Below are positions 1 to 12,700 of a stretch of 64,000 bases of DNA, in pieces. The stretch is from Collybia mongolica. Taxonomy: Eukaryota; Basidiomycota; Agaricomycetes; Agaricales; Clitocybaceae. Every line of letters starts with the position of its first letter. The stretch's first letter is position 1. The position numbers and the translations under genes are program-made. The stretch lies in the NCBI GenBank assembly GCA_013420905.1, contig JAAXNY010000001.1, positions 2,852,001-2,916,000 on the forward strand, given 5' to 3'. Below the pieces are notes generated by a model that had not been told where the DNA came from, ran no database searches, and saw only the letters and a program-made list of their open reading frames with translations.

Positions 1-840
1 CGCCTGCTATGGCGCAGAAGGTTATCACAGAGTATGTGAAAATCCATCCTACTCTTGCTGATGCCGGCTGGGGAGGATACTCAGTTGCCGGAAAGCAGGC
101 GCTTGGATATTCCTATGTTGCTCAACATGTCCTTTGCATCCACCAATGCAACCATCGATCCATTCATTTTGCCCAAAACGTAACCACAGGTACTGTCCAG
201 TCCTCCCTTGTCCCCTATGGTTCATTCTACGAATGGTACACGGCAATGTTCTTGACTGGAGAAGAGTTTGGGACCAATTTCGAAATGGGATCACGCCTTA
301 TTCCCCGCGACATGTTCGAAGTTAATCCAGCTAAAGTGGCCGACGCGATGCTTGCAGTCGAGAATGTTATCTCCTTCCTGTAGGTGGATGTCCTTCCTTA
401 ATGGGACTTCCATGTTGATCCTTCTCTACAGCTTTGTTGCTGGGGGTCCAGTTTCAAAAGGTCCCAATCCAGCCTGGCGCAAGGCGTTAGCCCATGTAAT
501 TCTCCAGGCTTCATGGGAGGAAGGCCAACTTGTCTCCGAAATTCACAGGGTGGAACAACAAATTCGCGGTGGTGCCAAGGTACTTGATGCCGTAGCTCCA
601 GAATCTGGAGCACATTTCAATGGGGTAGGTAGTTTATATATTGCTGTCACCATCATACACTCAAATCACCCCCCCTCGCAGGCGTCACTACATGAAACGA
701 GTCCCCAGCAGAACCTTTTTGGCTCTCACTACAAAAAACTTAGGGCAATCAAGGCTAAGTACGATCCGCATGACCTCTTCGTGGTCATTGATGGAGTCGG
801 GTCAGAAGATTGGGATAAGAGCTTAAATTGCCGTCTTTGA
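1..840 (+). CDS. FAD-linked oxidoreductase with C-terminal BBE domain (3' part only)
   Basis: This is the C-terminal part of a berberine-bridge-enzyme-like flavoprotein. The family oxidises sugars, alkaloid-like or other small substrates with a covalently bound FAD and is usually secreted. Seen: the reading frame is open to the window edge, so the FAD-binding type 4 domain lies outside. I model exons 1-379, 432-624 and 682-840, with introns of 52 and 57 bp (the second is in frame and open). The last exon carries the typical BBE ending, NLFGSHYKKLRAIKAKYDP followed by HDLF and a short tail. Family assignment rests on this BBE motif and the preceding W-rich segment. The substrate cannot be inferred. 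The ATG at position 9 is internal, not a start. Confidence 0.82.
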
Positions 841-2845
841 GGGTACAAGAAATCTATCACTTCTTTTCAATATAGTCGAGGTATATTCTACATATTTTTT
901 GTCATGTTCGAAGCATCACAAACACCCTCTATATTCTTCGGCCTCACAACTGACATGATGTTCGGATACAATATCGCACAGTTTGCCAGAAAGTGTTTAT
1001 AGTGCGTTCCCAGGCTCATCCAGGGACACCGACGGTCAAGCTCCATCATAGAGCTCCCAGGCACAGGCAAAGAATGTATTACTTGGCCAGCATTTCTCTG
1101 GGCTGGCCTCTCAAGCCCTTCGGCCACTTTCTCATATAACTCCAAATTCTGCTATGGGCAAGTAGAGACTAATGTCGACTTGGGTTCTCACCTCGTTTCT
1201 CGTGACCCTGTCGAACACAAGCCTATAGTCCGATCCGTGTATCGTGGGGTTTGCTCCCTAGATTGGTTATACTTGATAATTACTGGTGAGTACACACATT
1301 CGAAAGCGGTCTGATCGTGAGCCGCGCCGCGAATCCTAAAGATAATACTTTCAGTACGACTCTTAAAAGATTATACGAGTCGCTACAGTTTCAGAAAACC
1401 TGCGGCTTGTCAACCTTCGAAACAGAATTATGCAGTACACGGTCTTCATCCACTATGTCTGAGAAATACCTCTGGAATCAAACGGGGAAATTTCCAGAGA
1501 TTGTAAGAGCTGGACAGTATTTCCGGTATGGTTGAACTGTGCCATACATTACAAGTCTGGGAGTATTCGACCAGATGCATACCGAGCGAACAAATAGTCG
1601 ATGTTAAGTGCTGACAAGGGGATTCTCAACCCAAGCGGACAAATTTTCCAGGGATTTAGTTAGAATTTCGGGGTCACAAATTTTGGGGGTTGTTTCATCG
1701 GCAAGGACCGAAAGAAATGTCCACCCCTGCGTGAAGATGTTCTGTGATGAGCACTCCGAAGCCTATTACTAGTTGCCTGACCTTCCCTGGACGGAATTCC
1801 TCAACATTCCGTTGCATAATGGTAATGTAAACCTCGAGGGCAGTTCGTTAATGGTGAAATACATCATGCTACTTTATATTAATAGTCTCATCAACCTTTG
1901 ATTGTACGGAAAGGAGTATGATGCTTTCGTCCCCCTCATGGTGTGCATGAATCACCGCAGGTTATCCCTTGTAGCAAACGAAGGCCATCTCGCCTTTTGG
2001 GGTAAAACCGGGTGCACTCATCCAGGTAGGATTTAGTCCCCGAATGAAGTGATCATGGATAAGATGTACAAAGCAGTAAATTCTCATGCGTGACCGCGTG
2101 ACCCGTAGCGGGGCCAAGATGAAGGGAAATGGGGGTTGACGGAGCCACAAATAAATACATCGTGGCGATTGACGGACGGTGACAAGAAGCTGTCCAGGGC
2201 GCGGTGGGCAGTGACAAACCCCCTACCAATGATATAAGATCGGCGATGATCAATGATCCTCGGTGCTGCATAGGTTACAATCAATTACGAAGAGAACGTG
2301 TTTGGTTAACACTGCCAATCTGCGGTATTTCTGGGGTGTGTTTCGTTTCGCCTGTTTGAGTTCAATAGGCCCACTAGTGTTCTCATCGTGGGGTTTGCGG
2401 GGGTGCAAGCAGGAGATCCTTAGATGATCGAGTGCCACGAGTGGTTGCCGCAGTTACGTAACAGGACGTGCCAAATGATTTCTGTGTCCTGAATGACCTC
2501 CATTGCGAGCCGGTGGTGAAAACTCAAATGCTCGGGCTCCGGGTGCCTTTGATTAGGCCGAACACGACGCGGGCTACTCTAAGTTAAAGTCAGTGGATGT
2601 AGAACTAGTATCTCAGCAAAAAAAGCTATATTAACAAGTGAATGAGGAAAGATGGCTCAGAGAATTCTCCTCTTTTAAAGTGTCCTGATGTACCGCGGCA
2701 TATCTTGATATAACGAATGGCTCAGTGATGCAAGGACACCATCCACCATCATGTTTGGTCCGTCTCTATGTAGTATTGGGGGCCTTGATCGTCGTGGTTG
2801 TTAACGATTCAGGTTGTGCGTACATTTTACCAAGTTTCGAGGTAA
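841..2845. other. Intergenic, no recognisable gene
   Basis: Only short, unrelated open frames occur here and none shows a domain, signal peptide or plausible exon chain. It should contain the 3' UTRs of the FAD oxidase and of the F-box gene, which converge on this stretch. I see no repeat structure or RNA gene. Confidence 0.6.
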
Positions 2846-4444
2846 TTACGTATGCCTTGTAGCCCGAAAGGTCGGTTTAATATACTCAACGTACTCGATG
2901 CTTAAACGCCCGCAGGATTCTCCGCCCGATACCTCCCCATGTATACGGTGCCAGACAATTTTTGACCAAGGTGATTCTATCGCCCATTGTCCCCAGGAGG
3001 TTGGATCATAGTCCAGGGGAAACCGGGTTAGTGCTTCTAATGCAACTACCTCTTGTTCTGGAGCACCAGTCATGGTGGAATTAGGAAATTGAGTACCAAT
3101 TGAAAGAATATCCAGATCCCATTTTCCTTTTCCCATTACGCTGGGATTGAGCTCAGGAGTCAAGTGCGTGTGCACTGTACGTGTGTATACTGTGCCTGGA
3201 TTATATCCCGCAAGATGGGCATTGACTGAGAGAGATTTGAGATTTGGAAAAGATTGTTGCAATATTTCCATCAGTATAATAGGGATGGTGGTTACACCAA
3301 TCTCAAGCGATTGGACACGAGTCCCAAGTCGAGACAGGACCGATGTCAGAAGGGCGGGTTTCGCTACCGAAGAAATGCTCCGTGATGACCACAACTTTAC
3401 ATTGGATAAAGTGCGGTCTTGGGCAAAAATGGGAGCGAGGGAAGGGGGCCCATGATAATCCCTTAATAACGGTATTGCATCAGGGGGTAGGGGTGACATC
3501 ATTGGTCGGGCGTGCGCTGGGCTGTCCGTCGATGCTGCCCGAAGACGTATCGATCCAAGATTGGGGCACTGCTGGAGTGCCGCTACAAAGGCAGACGTCG
3601 AAACGAAACGGACTGAGAGATCGAGGCTGAGGAGAGCTGTGAATGGAGATGGCGAAAAAGCAATGGCTGTCAGAATACTCTCAGTTCCATTTGGCCCGGA
3701 CGAGATATCCATGATGGAATCACGATACAAAAAATCAAGAGGTATCACGGCAAAATGAGGTATTTGGTGTGGGCCTGCGTTGCAATTGAACGAGAAATGG
3801 CGGGAGACTGATACAGGAGTTGATGCATGGTGACCATCATCGTCAGAGTTGTGCCAGGTTATATCGTCTCCACGGGTCTCTAAAGCGAGCGCGTCCAGAT
3901 GTAGGTTCCTAAGAACGTCCATTCGGCGAGGCGTTGATTTGATGCAATGAACGACGAGAGTTTTGAGGTTTGGAAGGAGTGGTAAGATATCAAAGACTCG
4001 ATTGACAATCGTATTTTCTGGAACCTGAGGGGGCCCACGACGGCTCAACGAGTGGCCCATAGGGTATGGTACCAATGAGAATTCATGGATATGATGGGCA
4101 ATTCGTAGAGAAGCAAGGAACTTTAGTCGCTCAAAGGAACGAGCCACGTATGCTGCAAGGTTAAGGCGGCGATAAGCAATGGTGCCTAGAAACGGATGTA
4201 TTGCGACGGTTTGAAAGAGAAGAGGCTGCGCAACGAGTCTGAGAGCGTGACACGTTAGCGAAAGAGTTTCTATACTCCCCAAAGAGAGATAAGTCAGTAT
4301 TTCGAGCCATAGTTCTATCGGAAGAATGACGCTGGATAGTTCTGTTTTGCGTTTCCTGTCTTTCTTTTGTTCTTTGTTCAGTATGGGTGGGGCCAAATTG
4401 AGGCTTTGGCTTACTTGTGTGAATTGTCGGGGAAATTTAGACAA
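2846..4444 (-). CDS. F-box domain protein
   Basis: Intronless 532-residue protein. Residues about 38-75 form an F-box: the LPIELWLEILTYLSLGSIET core is followed by a LTCHALR segment and LLFQTV, the usual basidiomycete F-box layout. F-box proteins join Skp1 in SCF ubiquitin ligases and choose substrates through their C-terminal part. The rest contains regularly spaced leucine-rich segments (for example LLPNLKTLVV, CPNLGSIRLR, FPNLKSLSV) like degenerate LRRs, the common architecture of the large fungal F-box/LRR-like families. The start is the first ATG of the frame, followed by a basic N-terminus (KEQKKDRKRK). Target unknown. The gene is divergent from the downstream GTPase gene, with about 450 bp between the two starts. 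Confidence 0.8.
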   Translation of the reverse strand: MSKFPRQFTQVSQSLNLAPPILNKEQKKDRKRKTELSSVILPIELWLEILTYLSLGSIETLSLTCHALRLVAQPLLFQTVAIHPFLGTIAYRRLNLAAYVARSFERLKFLASLRIAHHIHEFSLVPYPMGHSLSRRGPPQVPENTIVNRVFDILPLLPNLKTLVVHCIKSTPRRMDVLRNLHLDALALETRGDDITWHNSDDDGHHASTPVSVSRHFSFNCNAGPHQIPHFAVIPLDFLYRDSIMDISSGPNGTESILTAIAFSPSPFTALLSLDLSVRFVSTSAFVAALQQCPNLGSIRLRAASTDSPAHARPMMSPLPPDAIPLLRDYHGPPSLAPIFAQDRTLSNVKLWSSRSISSVAKPALLTSVLSRLGTRVQSLEIGVTTIPIILMEILQQSFPNLKSLSVNAHLAGYNPGTVYTRTVHTHLTPELNPSVMGKGKWDLDILSIGTQFPNSTMTGAPEQEVVALEALTRFPLDYDPTSWGQWAIESPWSKIVWHRIHGEVSGGESCGRLSIEYVEYIKPTFRATRHT

Positions 4445-4897
4445 TAAGTTGACCTGTGTGGACTATTGTCTTCACAAAAAGCGACGAAGGACGGTATCGA
4501 GATTGTGCTGACCCTAACATCTTGCAATCCCATTCCGAGGGGGGTTGCTTCAACTCTGAGTCTCTTCACACCGTGTGCGTCAGAAAAGGGGGATAGGCGG
4601 TGGTTCAGCCGCGCCGGTCTTGTTGAGGGTGCTGAAGAAATGAAAGTTCTTGCTTGTAAGTGTATATCGAGTGACTAGCATTTGTTGGACAACGAACATC
4701 AACGGTCAACCCCGCTGATTGATTCCTCATCCTCTGGGCTCTCGTGGAAACTGACAACTCTCGATTCTTCAAGTTCAAGGGAGCGAAGGGGACCTTGGCA
4801 TTGGAAAGTCAACGAGTGTGCATAGGGCGTATCAGTTCCTGCAGAACGAGCATTTTAGTGCTCAGTCGATTAGTGCATCCAGGTTAGCCATAACCCA

Positions 4898-6748
4898 ATG
4901 CCAAGGTCATTCAAACTTCAATCCGTTCTTAAGCCTGCTGTGCTTTCTGCGAGAACACTGACCACAGCAAGTGCTGCGACGACACCGAAAGATACACGGG
5001 AACATGGCAAGTCCAAACAGCTGAACGACGAAGAATTTGACGCGTTACGGCGGCGGCGGAAAACAGAATGGAAAAGGAAGCAAGGAGTGCGTGTTATGCA
5101 AAATAATTCTTCAAGACGTTAACGCCTGTCCTCCAGGGACAAAGCTTTCTGGACAACCTCATCGTCAATATCCGAGGTGGTACGGGCTCTTTTAAATACT
5201 GATGCGTTTGCACGACATTGACATTCTACTCTAGGAAAGGGCGGCGACGGTTGTGCAGCATTTCACCGGGAAAAGTTCAAGCCTTTTGGACCACCATCGG
5301 GCGGGAATGGTGGACGTGGAGGAGACGTCTATATCCTTCCGACACCTCATTTGACGACACTTTCAACAATTCCAAAACGAATCCGTGGTGAACCTGGTGG
5401 AAATGGTCAGGGCACCTGGCAAAACGGAAGGAATGGTTCCCCTCTGATCATCCGTGTACCACTCGGGACCGTTGTTAGAGAATTGTCCCGGGATGACCCT
5501 AGACGTGCAAAAGACGAATGGGAGGCAGAAGAAGAGTCAATGGAAGGACTAACTCCTTCGGAGAAGCGAGATAAGATGCGGGACAATCGTTGGGTGCACT
5601 ACCCTCGATACAGTGAGGCGAACGTGCAGAGGGATACCTTCAAGGATGCGGAGGCCGCTTTATATAAGCAGGAGAGGGAAAGGAGACTTGCTCGACGAAA
5701 ACGTGCATTACAAGAGCCCATATATCTGGACCTGGATAAAGAAGAGAACATTGAACGTGCAATCGATGCTCCACTGGGGATTAAGCAGCATGAGCCTACA
5801 GGTCACCTAATAGCTTCTGGTGGTCTCGGCGGTCTGGGCAACCCCCACTTCACCTCACCTCTCAATCGATCCCCGAAATTTGCGACTCGTGGCCATGAAG
5901 GGGAGCGCATTACGTTGTCACTCGAGCTCAAGCTACTGGCCGACATAGGACTGGTTGGCATGCCTAACGCGGGTAAAAGCACGTTACTTCGTGCTCTTAC
6001 AGGTGGGAGAGCAAAGAGTGAGGTCGCAGGGTATGCATTCACAACCCTGAACCCTGTTGTGGGTGTCGTTCGAGTGGCCGACGACGGAACGTTCGAAGGT
6101 GGTATCTCTGAAAATCTTGTGCACGATGAGACTTGGGTAGAAGAAAAACACGAGCGTGAAAGGATGGAAAGCGGGGAATACGCTAAAGCTCTCACACGAA
6201 ACCAGATCGTGGATAAAGAAAACCTGGAGCGGGTACGGCTGCTGGACGGTGGCTTCCGGGCTGGGCATCACTTTGATCTCGTCGAGACCTTCCGTTTCAC
6301 CGTTGCTGACAACCCTGGCCTTATATCCCGCGCTTCAGAAAATGTTGGTCTAGGACATTCGTTCTTACGTTCAATGGAGCGGTCACTCGCTCTTGTCTAC
6401 GTTGTGGACTTCTCAGGTCCAGCCCCTTGGGATGAATTGCACACCCTGAGGGAAGAGTTGGAAAAGTACCAAACTGGGATGAGTACGAAAGCACGGATGG
6501 TTATTGCTAACAAGGCAGACTTGCTTGGCGGCGATGGTGATCCTACGCAGGTGGAAGAAGCGAAAAACAAGCTTTGCCGACTGGAAAAATACGTACGAAA
6601 TGAGATGGTGGTGCACCATCCCAATGCCGATGCACCAAACACATTTCTCGATGTCGTGGCGACCTCCGCAAAATTTAGCCAAAATTTGCCCAAGGTAGTT
6701 GGTTTGATGCGGACATATGTTGAGCAGGCACGGAAGCGCTTACTTTAA
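4898..6748 (+). CDS. MTG2: Mitochondrial Obg-family GTPase (Mtg2-like)
   Basis: Predicted 581-residue GTPase of the Obg/CgtA family. The mitochondrial members act in assembly of the large mitoribosomal subunit. Exons: 4,898-5,086, 5,137-5,179 and 5,235-6,748, with introns of 50 and 55 bp. The second junction restores the Obg-fold start NIRGGKGGDGC. The N-terminus is basic and Ser/Thr/Ala-rich, as in a mitochondrial presequence. Glycine-rich Obg-fold segments follow (GGNGGRGGDV, GEPGGNGQG). The G domain has G1 GMPNAGKST (residues about 319-327), G2 FTTLNP, G3 DNPGL (about 436), G4 NKAD (about 503) and G5 SAK (about 555). Compared with bacterial Obg, the Obg domain and the G2-G3 interval carry long charged insertions. 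The symbol follows the family, not a proven orthology test. Confidence 0.9.
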
Positions 6749-9700
6749 TAGTAATTAATATTAAAATCATTATTACACCCTGTTTGAGAGGCTTTTCGTC
6801 AGGATTTTCTGCATAATCCACACTGAAGTCATTAAATTTTCCAAAGGTTTCACCCAGCCGCCCGCACGGAAGCTGCCTTCTCCACAGCGCTATTTTGCTA
6901 TGGCACAGTAGTCCTACAGTCTTGATGTAAACGTCCAATTGGAATTCAGATGTCGCTTGCGGGTCATCAAGCACGAATTGGGCAAACACTTACATTTTAA
7001 CCCTATGTAGAACCTTAACCGAGTATAAACCGATTTGATGCCCACTTTCCTCTTGCCCTTGATTGAAACCCCCCACTCCGACCTAACGGCAAGGTCTGAC
7101 CTAATTTTCGAGGGAAGAGCATGGCCTCCCCATGGTTAAGACCCCGTTCCACACGATAGGGAAATCCCCCGCTTCCAGACGATTGTTCGTCCCTGCATGT
7201 ACCTACCATGCTGGATAACCCTTTTAATTGAACGTGTTTATGTTGTAAGAATGGGGAAACGCTGCAAAATGCCACCGGGCGGGCCAGATGACCTATGTGC
7301 CTAGATTATTTGGGATTCACACCCCCTTCCTTGAGCAGACTTGCGAGATTTGGTGCTGTCGTATTGATTATATTCACGTTTGTGATTGGGTGGACGAGTT
7401 CCGGGTTCATCTCTTCCCTGAAACAGTCATCAGGGTGAAACTAACGGGGCGCCCCAGAATTCATGGTAATCGGTATGGATCAAACGTGTTTTCAGAAACA
7501 GGATGTGTGAATATCCAGGTTTTTAAAAAATAGTATTGAATGATTGAAGCTCACTCATTCCGCTCGTCGGTAGAGCATATCAAAGCTGATGGTCTGGGAG
7601 ACGTTGGCTAGTCTTTTCTCTAGGTAGGCCTAGGCCGCTATTTTGCATACAGCTTATCAAGAGACAGTATGGCCTCGAAGAATCTAGAGGTGCCGGCGGC
7701 AGGTTTGCACCACGGTCAAGATCAATTACAGGGCTCACCTACCGACGATAGGGGGCTCTGTGTGGAATGAGCCGACGGCAATGCTCGCCTCCATCTACAA
7801 AGGCCAGCAGTTCCATAGCACACCAAATGTCAGTAAGTAGTAAGGGCTAGCCCCCAATCGTAGAACTCCGGGTAGAGATGAATTTCTGGTGCGACTGCTG
7901 TGCTTGGTTTCATCCTGGACCATACAAGGACCGCTCCCAGAAAATAATGTCCATATTCTGCGTGCGGATCAAGTTCGTGTGTGTGACGCCAATCCTAGCG
8001 TTAGCAAAGAGTACAACCGCGGAAATGAGAACATCCTGGCGGATAATGGGAGCCTTGGGAGGCACGGTTGGTAGCATGTTTTGGTACTAGACAAAATTCG
8101 TAGATGTGTTGTTGCGCGCAGAGACAAATAAAAAACCCACTTGTCATCGAAAATGCAAGAGCCAAAGGTAGCGCCCACGTACATACTGATGACCTGCGTC
8201 CGATCATTCTTGGTCGATCTGCTGAAGTGAATCAAAAACCTCACTACATTCGCTCAAGGACTGTATGCGAGGCTATACATACTCAGTGGTACTTTACGGG
8301 AGAGCCCGGGCCGGAATGTTGCTTGCGCACTTGCACGTCCTTACCTGCAACAAAAATTGAAGAGGATTAACTTGACAGATGGAGTAATGATTTCATATAT
8401 GCCTCCGCAATCAACGGAAGGTGAAAGCTTGTACAGAGATAACGGCATTCCGAATTTCGGCGAGAACCGATTTATACCTCGACACGTGAAGAAAGACAGT
8501 CAAGTTCACGTCAACAGGTCGACGAATACTTTTTAAAGCTTATCATCAGGCATACATACTTTGAACGATGTTAATCCCCGGTGTAAGGTTGTTCGATCGG
8601 GAGGAATCATGCTAACGGGCCGCCACCATTAGACCTCTATGGATGGCACACAACATTGGGAGCCTACCGCTGAAATCTGAGTAACAGTATAGTTGTTTAG
8701 TTGACAGCGCCAGACAGATATTTCTTCGCATATTGAAGGGTTATCCGTGCAAACTTTTCGCGGTCACTTGGTCCTTGAAGTGGCAACGTTCCCTCGTTGC
8801 AATGGGCTCTTGACCACATCGACGAGAGATTGGACAAGAGCAACGGAAGACGACGGCGCAATATGTGAAGTAATTTGGTATCTCAAAATTGTCCGCAGCT
8901 ACACAAAGGAGTTCCGGACTCGGTTACTGTCGTTGCCGTTCAGTGTCAGGAAAGTTGTGGGCCGCTACTTGGAAGATGTGTTCATAGGATCCAAACACAC
9001 AAAAGCAGATCGAGACTTCTTACAGCCTGAGAGCATCCGGATGGCCTGATATATACGCCCTTGATGTCTAGATATATTTCCTCAAATTAGCATATCTGTA
9101 GGTGCGGAAATACCAAATTAGCAAGTGTTCCTTGAGATCGCGGAAATCTAGACAGTATGAAGTGGGTCACGAACACCCGCGGATCCCTCGCACTCGTCTT
9201 CAAATCTTTCATCCCCAACATGTTATTATATCCATTTATGCACCTTTGCGGCCCAGGTTAATATATGACCATGGTCTTTTGATGACGGGACTGGTGATGA
9301 AGGGTCAACAAATTAGTGTAATGTAATTACGTACCAACGGAACAACCAAGGACGCAGAAGGTAGGGCCCCAGCTTCATAGTTGTGGCAGTGTGCTATTTG
9401 CCTTTGGTTTTGTATTTTCATGACTGGAACAGACTATGATTCAGACGGAAAGGCCAAACAGAGTAGTGGCTCCACAGATTGCGTCAGCCGGCATATTGGC
9501 GTTATGCTTTTGCTTTTCCATATGACCTACGGTGAATTGTGCCAAAGAGATGGCTGAAAGTATCTAGCCGATGCCAGAGGCCTTATCGATGGTAACTGCT
9601 ATGAACTCGCCGACTTGACGTCGGTAAGTTTATCTATAACAAGACACCGGCTCTGCAAGATCTTGGGGATGTTTTATTTTTGGTTGAACTCAAGTCGGTG

Positions 9701-12700
9701 TCCAGCTTGACAGTTCCAGTGTTCCTCAGAAAATGGGACTCACCGAACAGCCGTCAGGTTAAGTTCGCGATGATGTGAAATGATGATGAGATTTAAGATT
9801 GCACCACAAGGCACCATGGCGGGTTCCGAGGTTAATCTGCGCCTGGTGTTAGCGTTTGGTTGCGAAATGGACTGGCAGGTCTCGTGACGTTTGATTGAGT
9901 ATGAACGTAGACTCTTGGAAGGGTACTTAGAATCATGCCATGGTATAAGTTCCGAGAGTGTACTAAACATAATCATGAATGGGGAAAAACAAAGATTTTG
10001 GAAGCATGACAGTTAGAGCGGCCTTTTGTGGTAAGTACTGAGTCAGGTACGGGTTAACCGACTTTCGCCTAGCACACGTGGCCATCTGATGTAGTTTCGA
10101 ACCTTACATTCACGAGCATTCACGAACACATTTACTGCTGCCAATCGACCACCCAATGCCTTTGAAACATTCGTTGGGTAACATGTCAACCAGCAATAGT
10201 TAGGACATAAAACATAAACTTGACACCATAACAATGGGGGGGGGCAATGATTACTTACTCCATGTGCATAATGTACAAAATAAAAGTAACAAATGACAAT
10301 ATTCTTGTGACCTACCGGTGCTTTTAGGAGTGCATACTCAAGAGACAAATCATGTTTAACTAGTAAAAACTGAAGGGCAGTAGATGTAAAGAGTTCCCAT
10401 CTTGTTTTGAGCTGAGTTTTAAACAATGTGTTTCCATATTCGGCTCACCTCTGATCAGATTTGGCGTAAAGTTCAGTGACTTGATGTGCCTCGGCCATCT
10501 ACAGTGTACATCACCTTCAATCAAATCGGCGACAGCTTTGGTGCCTCCACCGTCCGCTGTAGTGCTTAGCAACCTCAATAAGCCGTATTCAGATTTTCGA
10601 GGAGAATATGGTCTCCGGCTCGGATTTTTTATCTTATTCATTTATTATTGAGATAAAGGCCAAAAACAGGTACATTTTTAAGAGTTCTCCTGGAAGATGA
10701 ACAAGAATAGAAAATCCGAGCCGGAGACCCTGTGCAGGACACTATTTCAAACAACTTTTATTATTTCACCAAGACACACTATGCATTTCCTGAGGTGTCA
10801 GTTGTGGGTCACGAAGACACTGATTTTGGGTCCAACGATAAATGTAAGATCAAAATAACCGGGAATTGCCCTCCCCCATTTAAACAAGGGAACAGTTGGA
10901 CTGGGATTGGACTTCACAAGACGGCTGGAGTAATAATTACCTCTCCTACAAATATCGTCGGTGTTACTCGCCAATAAGGCCATCGTGCTGGTATGTAGTA
11001 GCCAGTCACATATGCACATGAAAAACTCAAAATTCCGACTGCTTCAGTTTTATTCCGTGTAAACCCTGGATTTATTTCAAGGTCAATATTTCAACCAGGG
11101 ACTGTCGTCACGTCCACTATTCGCTATACGTTTGTAGGTATGTGTATTTTTGTGGTGCGTTTTGAGGGTCTAAAATGACAGCGACAGCGACGTTCACATC
11201 CCTGTCTCTATTATTATCTTTCCAACATTTATCCCATGTGGATATATTTCTCCTCAGAAGAGCATGCCTACCGGGGCACCACGAGGCGAGGCAGAGCCAG
11301 TAAGGGCCTCTAATGTCAAGCGTCTTCTTGATGTTTCTCAGCGACAGATGCATTTTAAATGATGTAAGTGGCACTAGGAGTTGTGTCGGTCACAATGACA
11401 GGTTGCGGACCTGAATTGTAGTAGGTGGAAACTCTACATCGAATGCCTCCTTGTTGCCTGTTTACTATGCTGAACATAATTTGTATCGGATGACTGACGA
11501 GCGAGATTATGGCTCCCGGATTCGAGCAAAACCACTCGTCTCATGGTTGGTGAATAGAGGCCGACTCCAAAGTTCATGGGAGCATGGTCGTCACCATCTC
11601 ACAATATCCAGGTGCCTAGTATGTTACGTTCGTCGCCTAATTTCAATCTATCATCTGACCAAGTTACATATTACTTAAGTTCTATGAAGAAGGGACATGT
11701 CTCACAGTACGATATAACTTCGATTATCTTGCCCCCCCTCGGAATAATAAGACACCCGTCCTATTCAATCTATTGATATATTCAGCGTTCAGAGTCAAGT
11801 AAAAATGAAGGTATCCTTCGCTCTTTGCAGAGTCATACATACTCATTTCAAAATCCGTTGATGGCCGTCAGTAAGTGCCAATGGCCTTCCGCTTGTGCTC
11901 GTTCTGTGACACCATTGTTAGGAACGCCACTCTAGGGCCAAGCCTGCAATCCAACAACAAGGAATAAAAATTAGCGTTCCGATGGCAAAGGACGAGGTTG
12001 ATACTGGTTGCTTTTCCCCATTTTTACGTCGTCTGACTGTACCCAGGCTATTGCTTCGACTCCATTTTACTCGAGGTCGATCCTGATGCCCAACAACTGT
12101 TATACTTCGTCTCCACAACACTGTCTCATCACTGGAAGATTTAAGGGAATGTATAACAAAAAGGTGCTTCTCCGGAAGAAGCGGGACGTCGGGGTCACGA
12201 TATTGGGGAGATGAGTCTTACCCGTGCGGTGACAATGCGGAATAAGCACTTACGTTGGGAAGGTGCAGCACTTAAGCCACGACTGGGAGATGCCACAGGG
12301 TCGGCGAGAATCTGGAAAGCGGCGGCAAGTTGCGGCAAAATGCCGCCGGGTCTGAATGTGATAGCGCCGAAACTTCGAATTTCGAAGAAACATAACAAAA
12401 CGCAGCCGTCGACCTTGCAAGCGGTTTCCTCCTACGATTAGGGTGGGAGTCGATCTAGATAGGTTAGTGTATACGCGCGTGCCCCCGGGAGCAGTCGTGG
12501 AACTCTGTGAGAAATGAATGGACCTGGAACAGGGAGGACGAGGTAATTTTGAGTGATTTGAAGTTCAAACGACCAGACGGAAAACTAAGCGGAGAGTTCT
12601 GGAGGTTTCATTTCTGGGGGACTGTGTTACTTTCACAACCTTGAACAGCAACACGAGCACACCCGTCGCTCCCGAATGAAATGTCAATGATTCCGGTACG

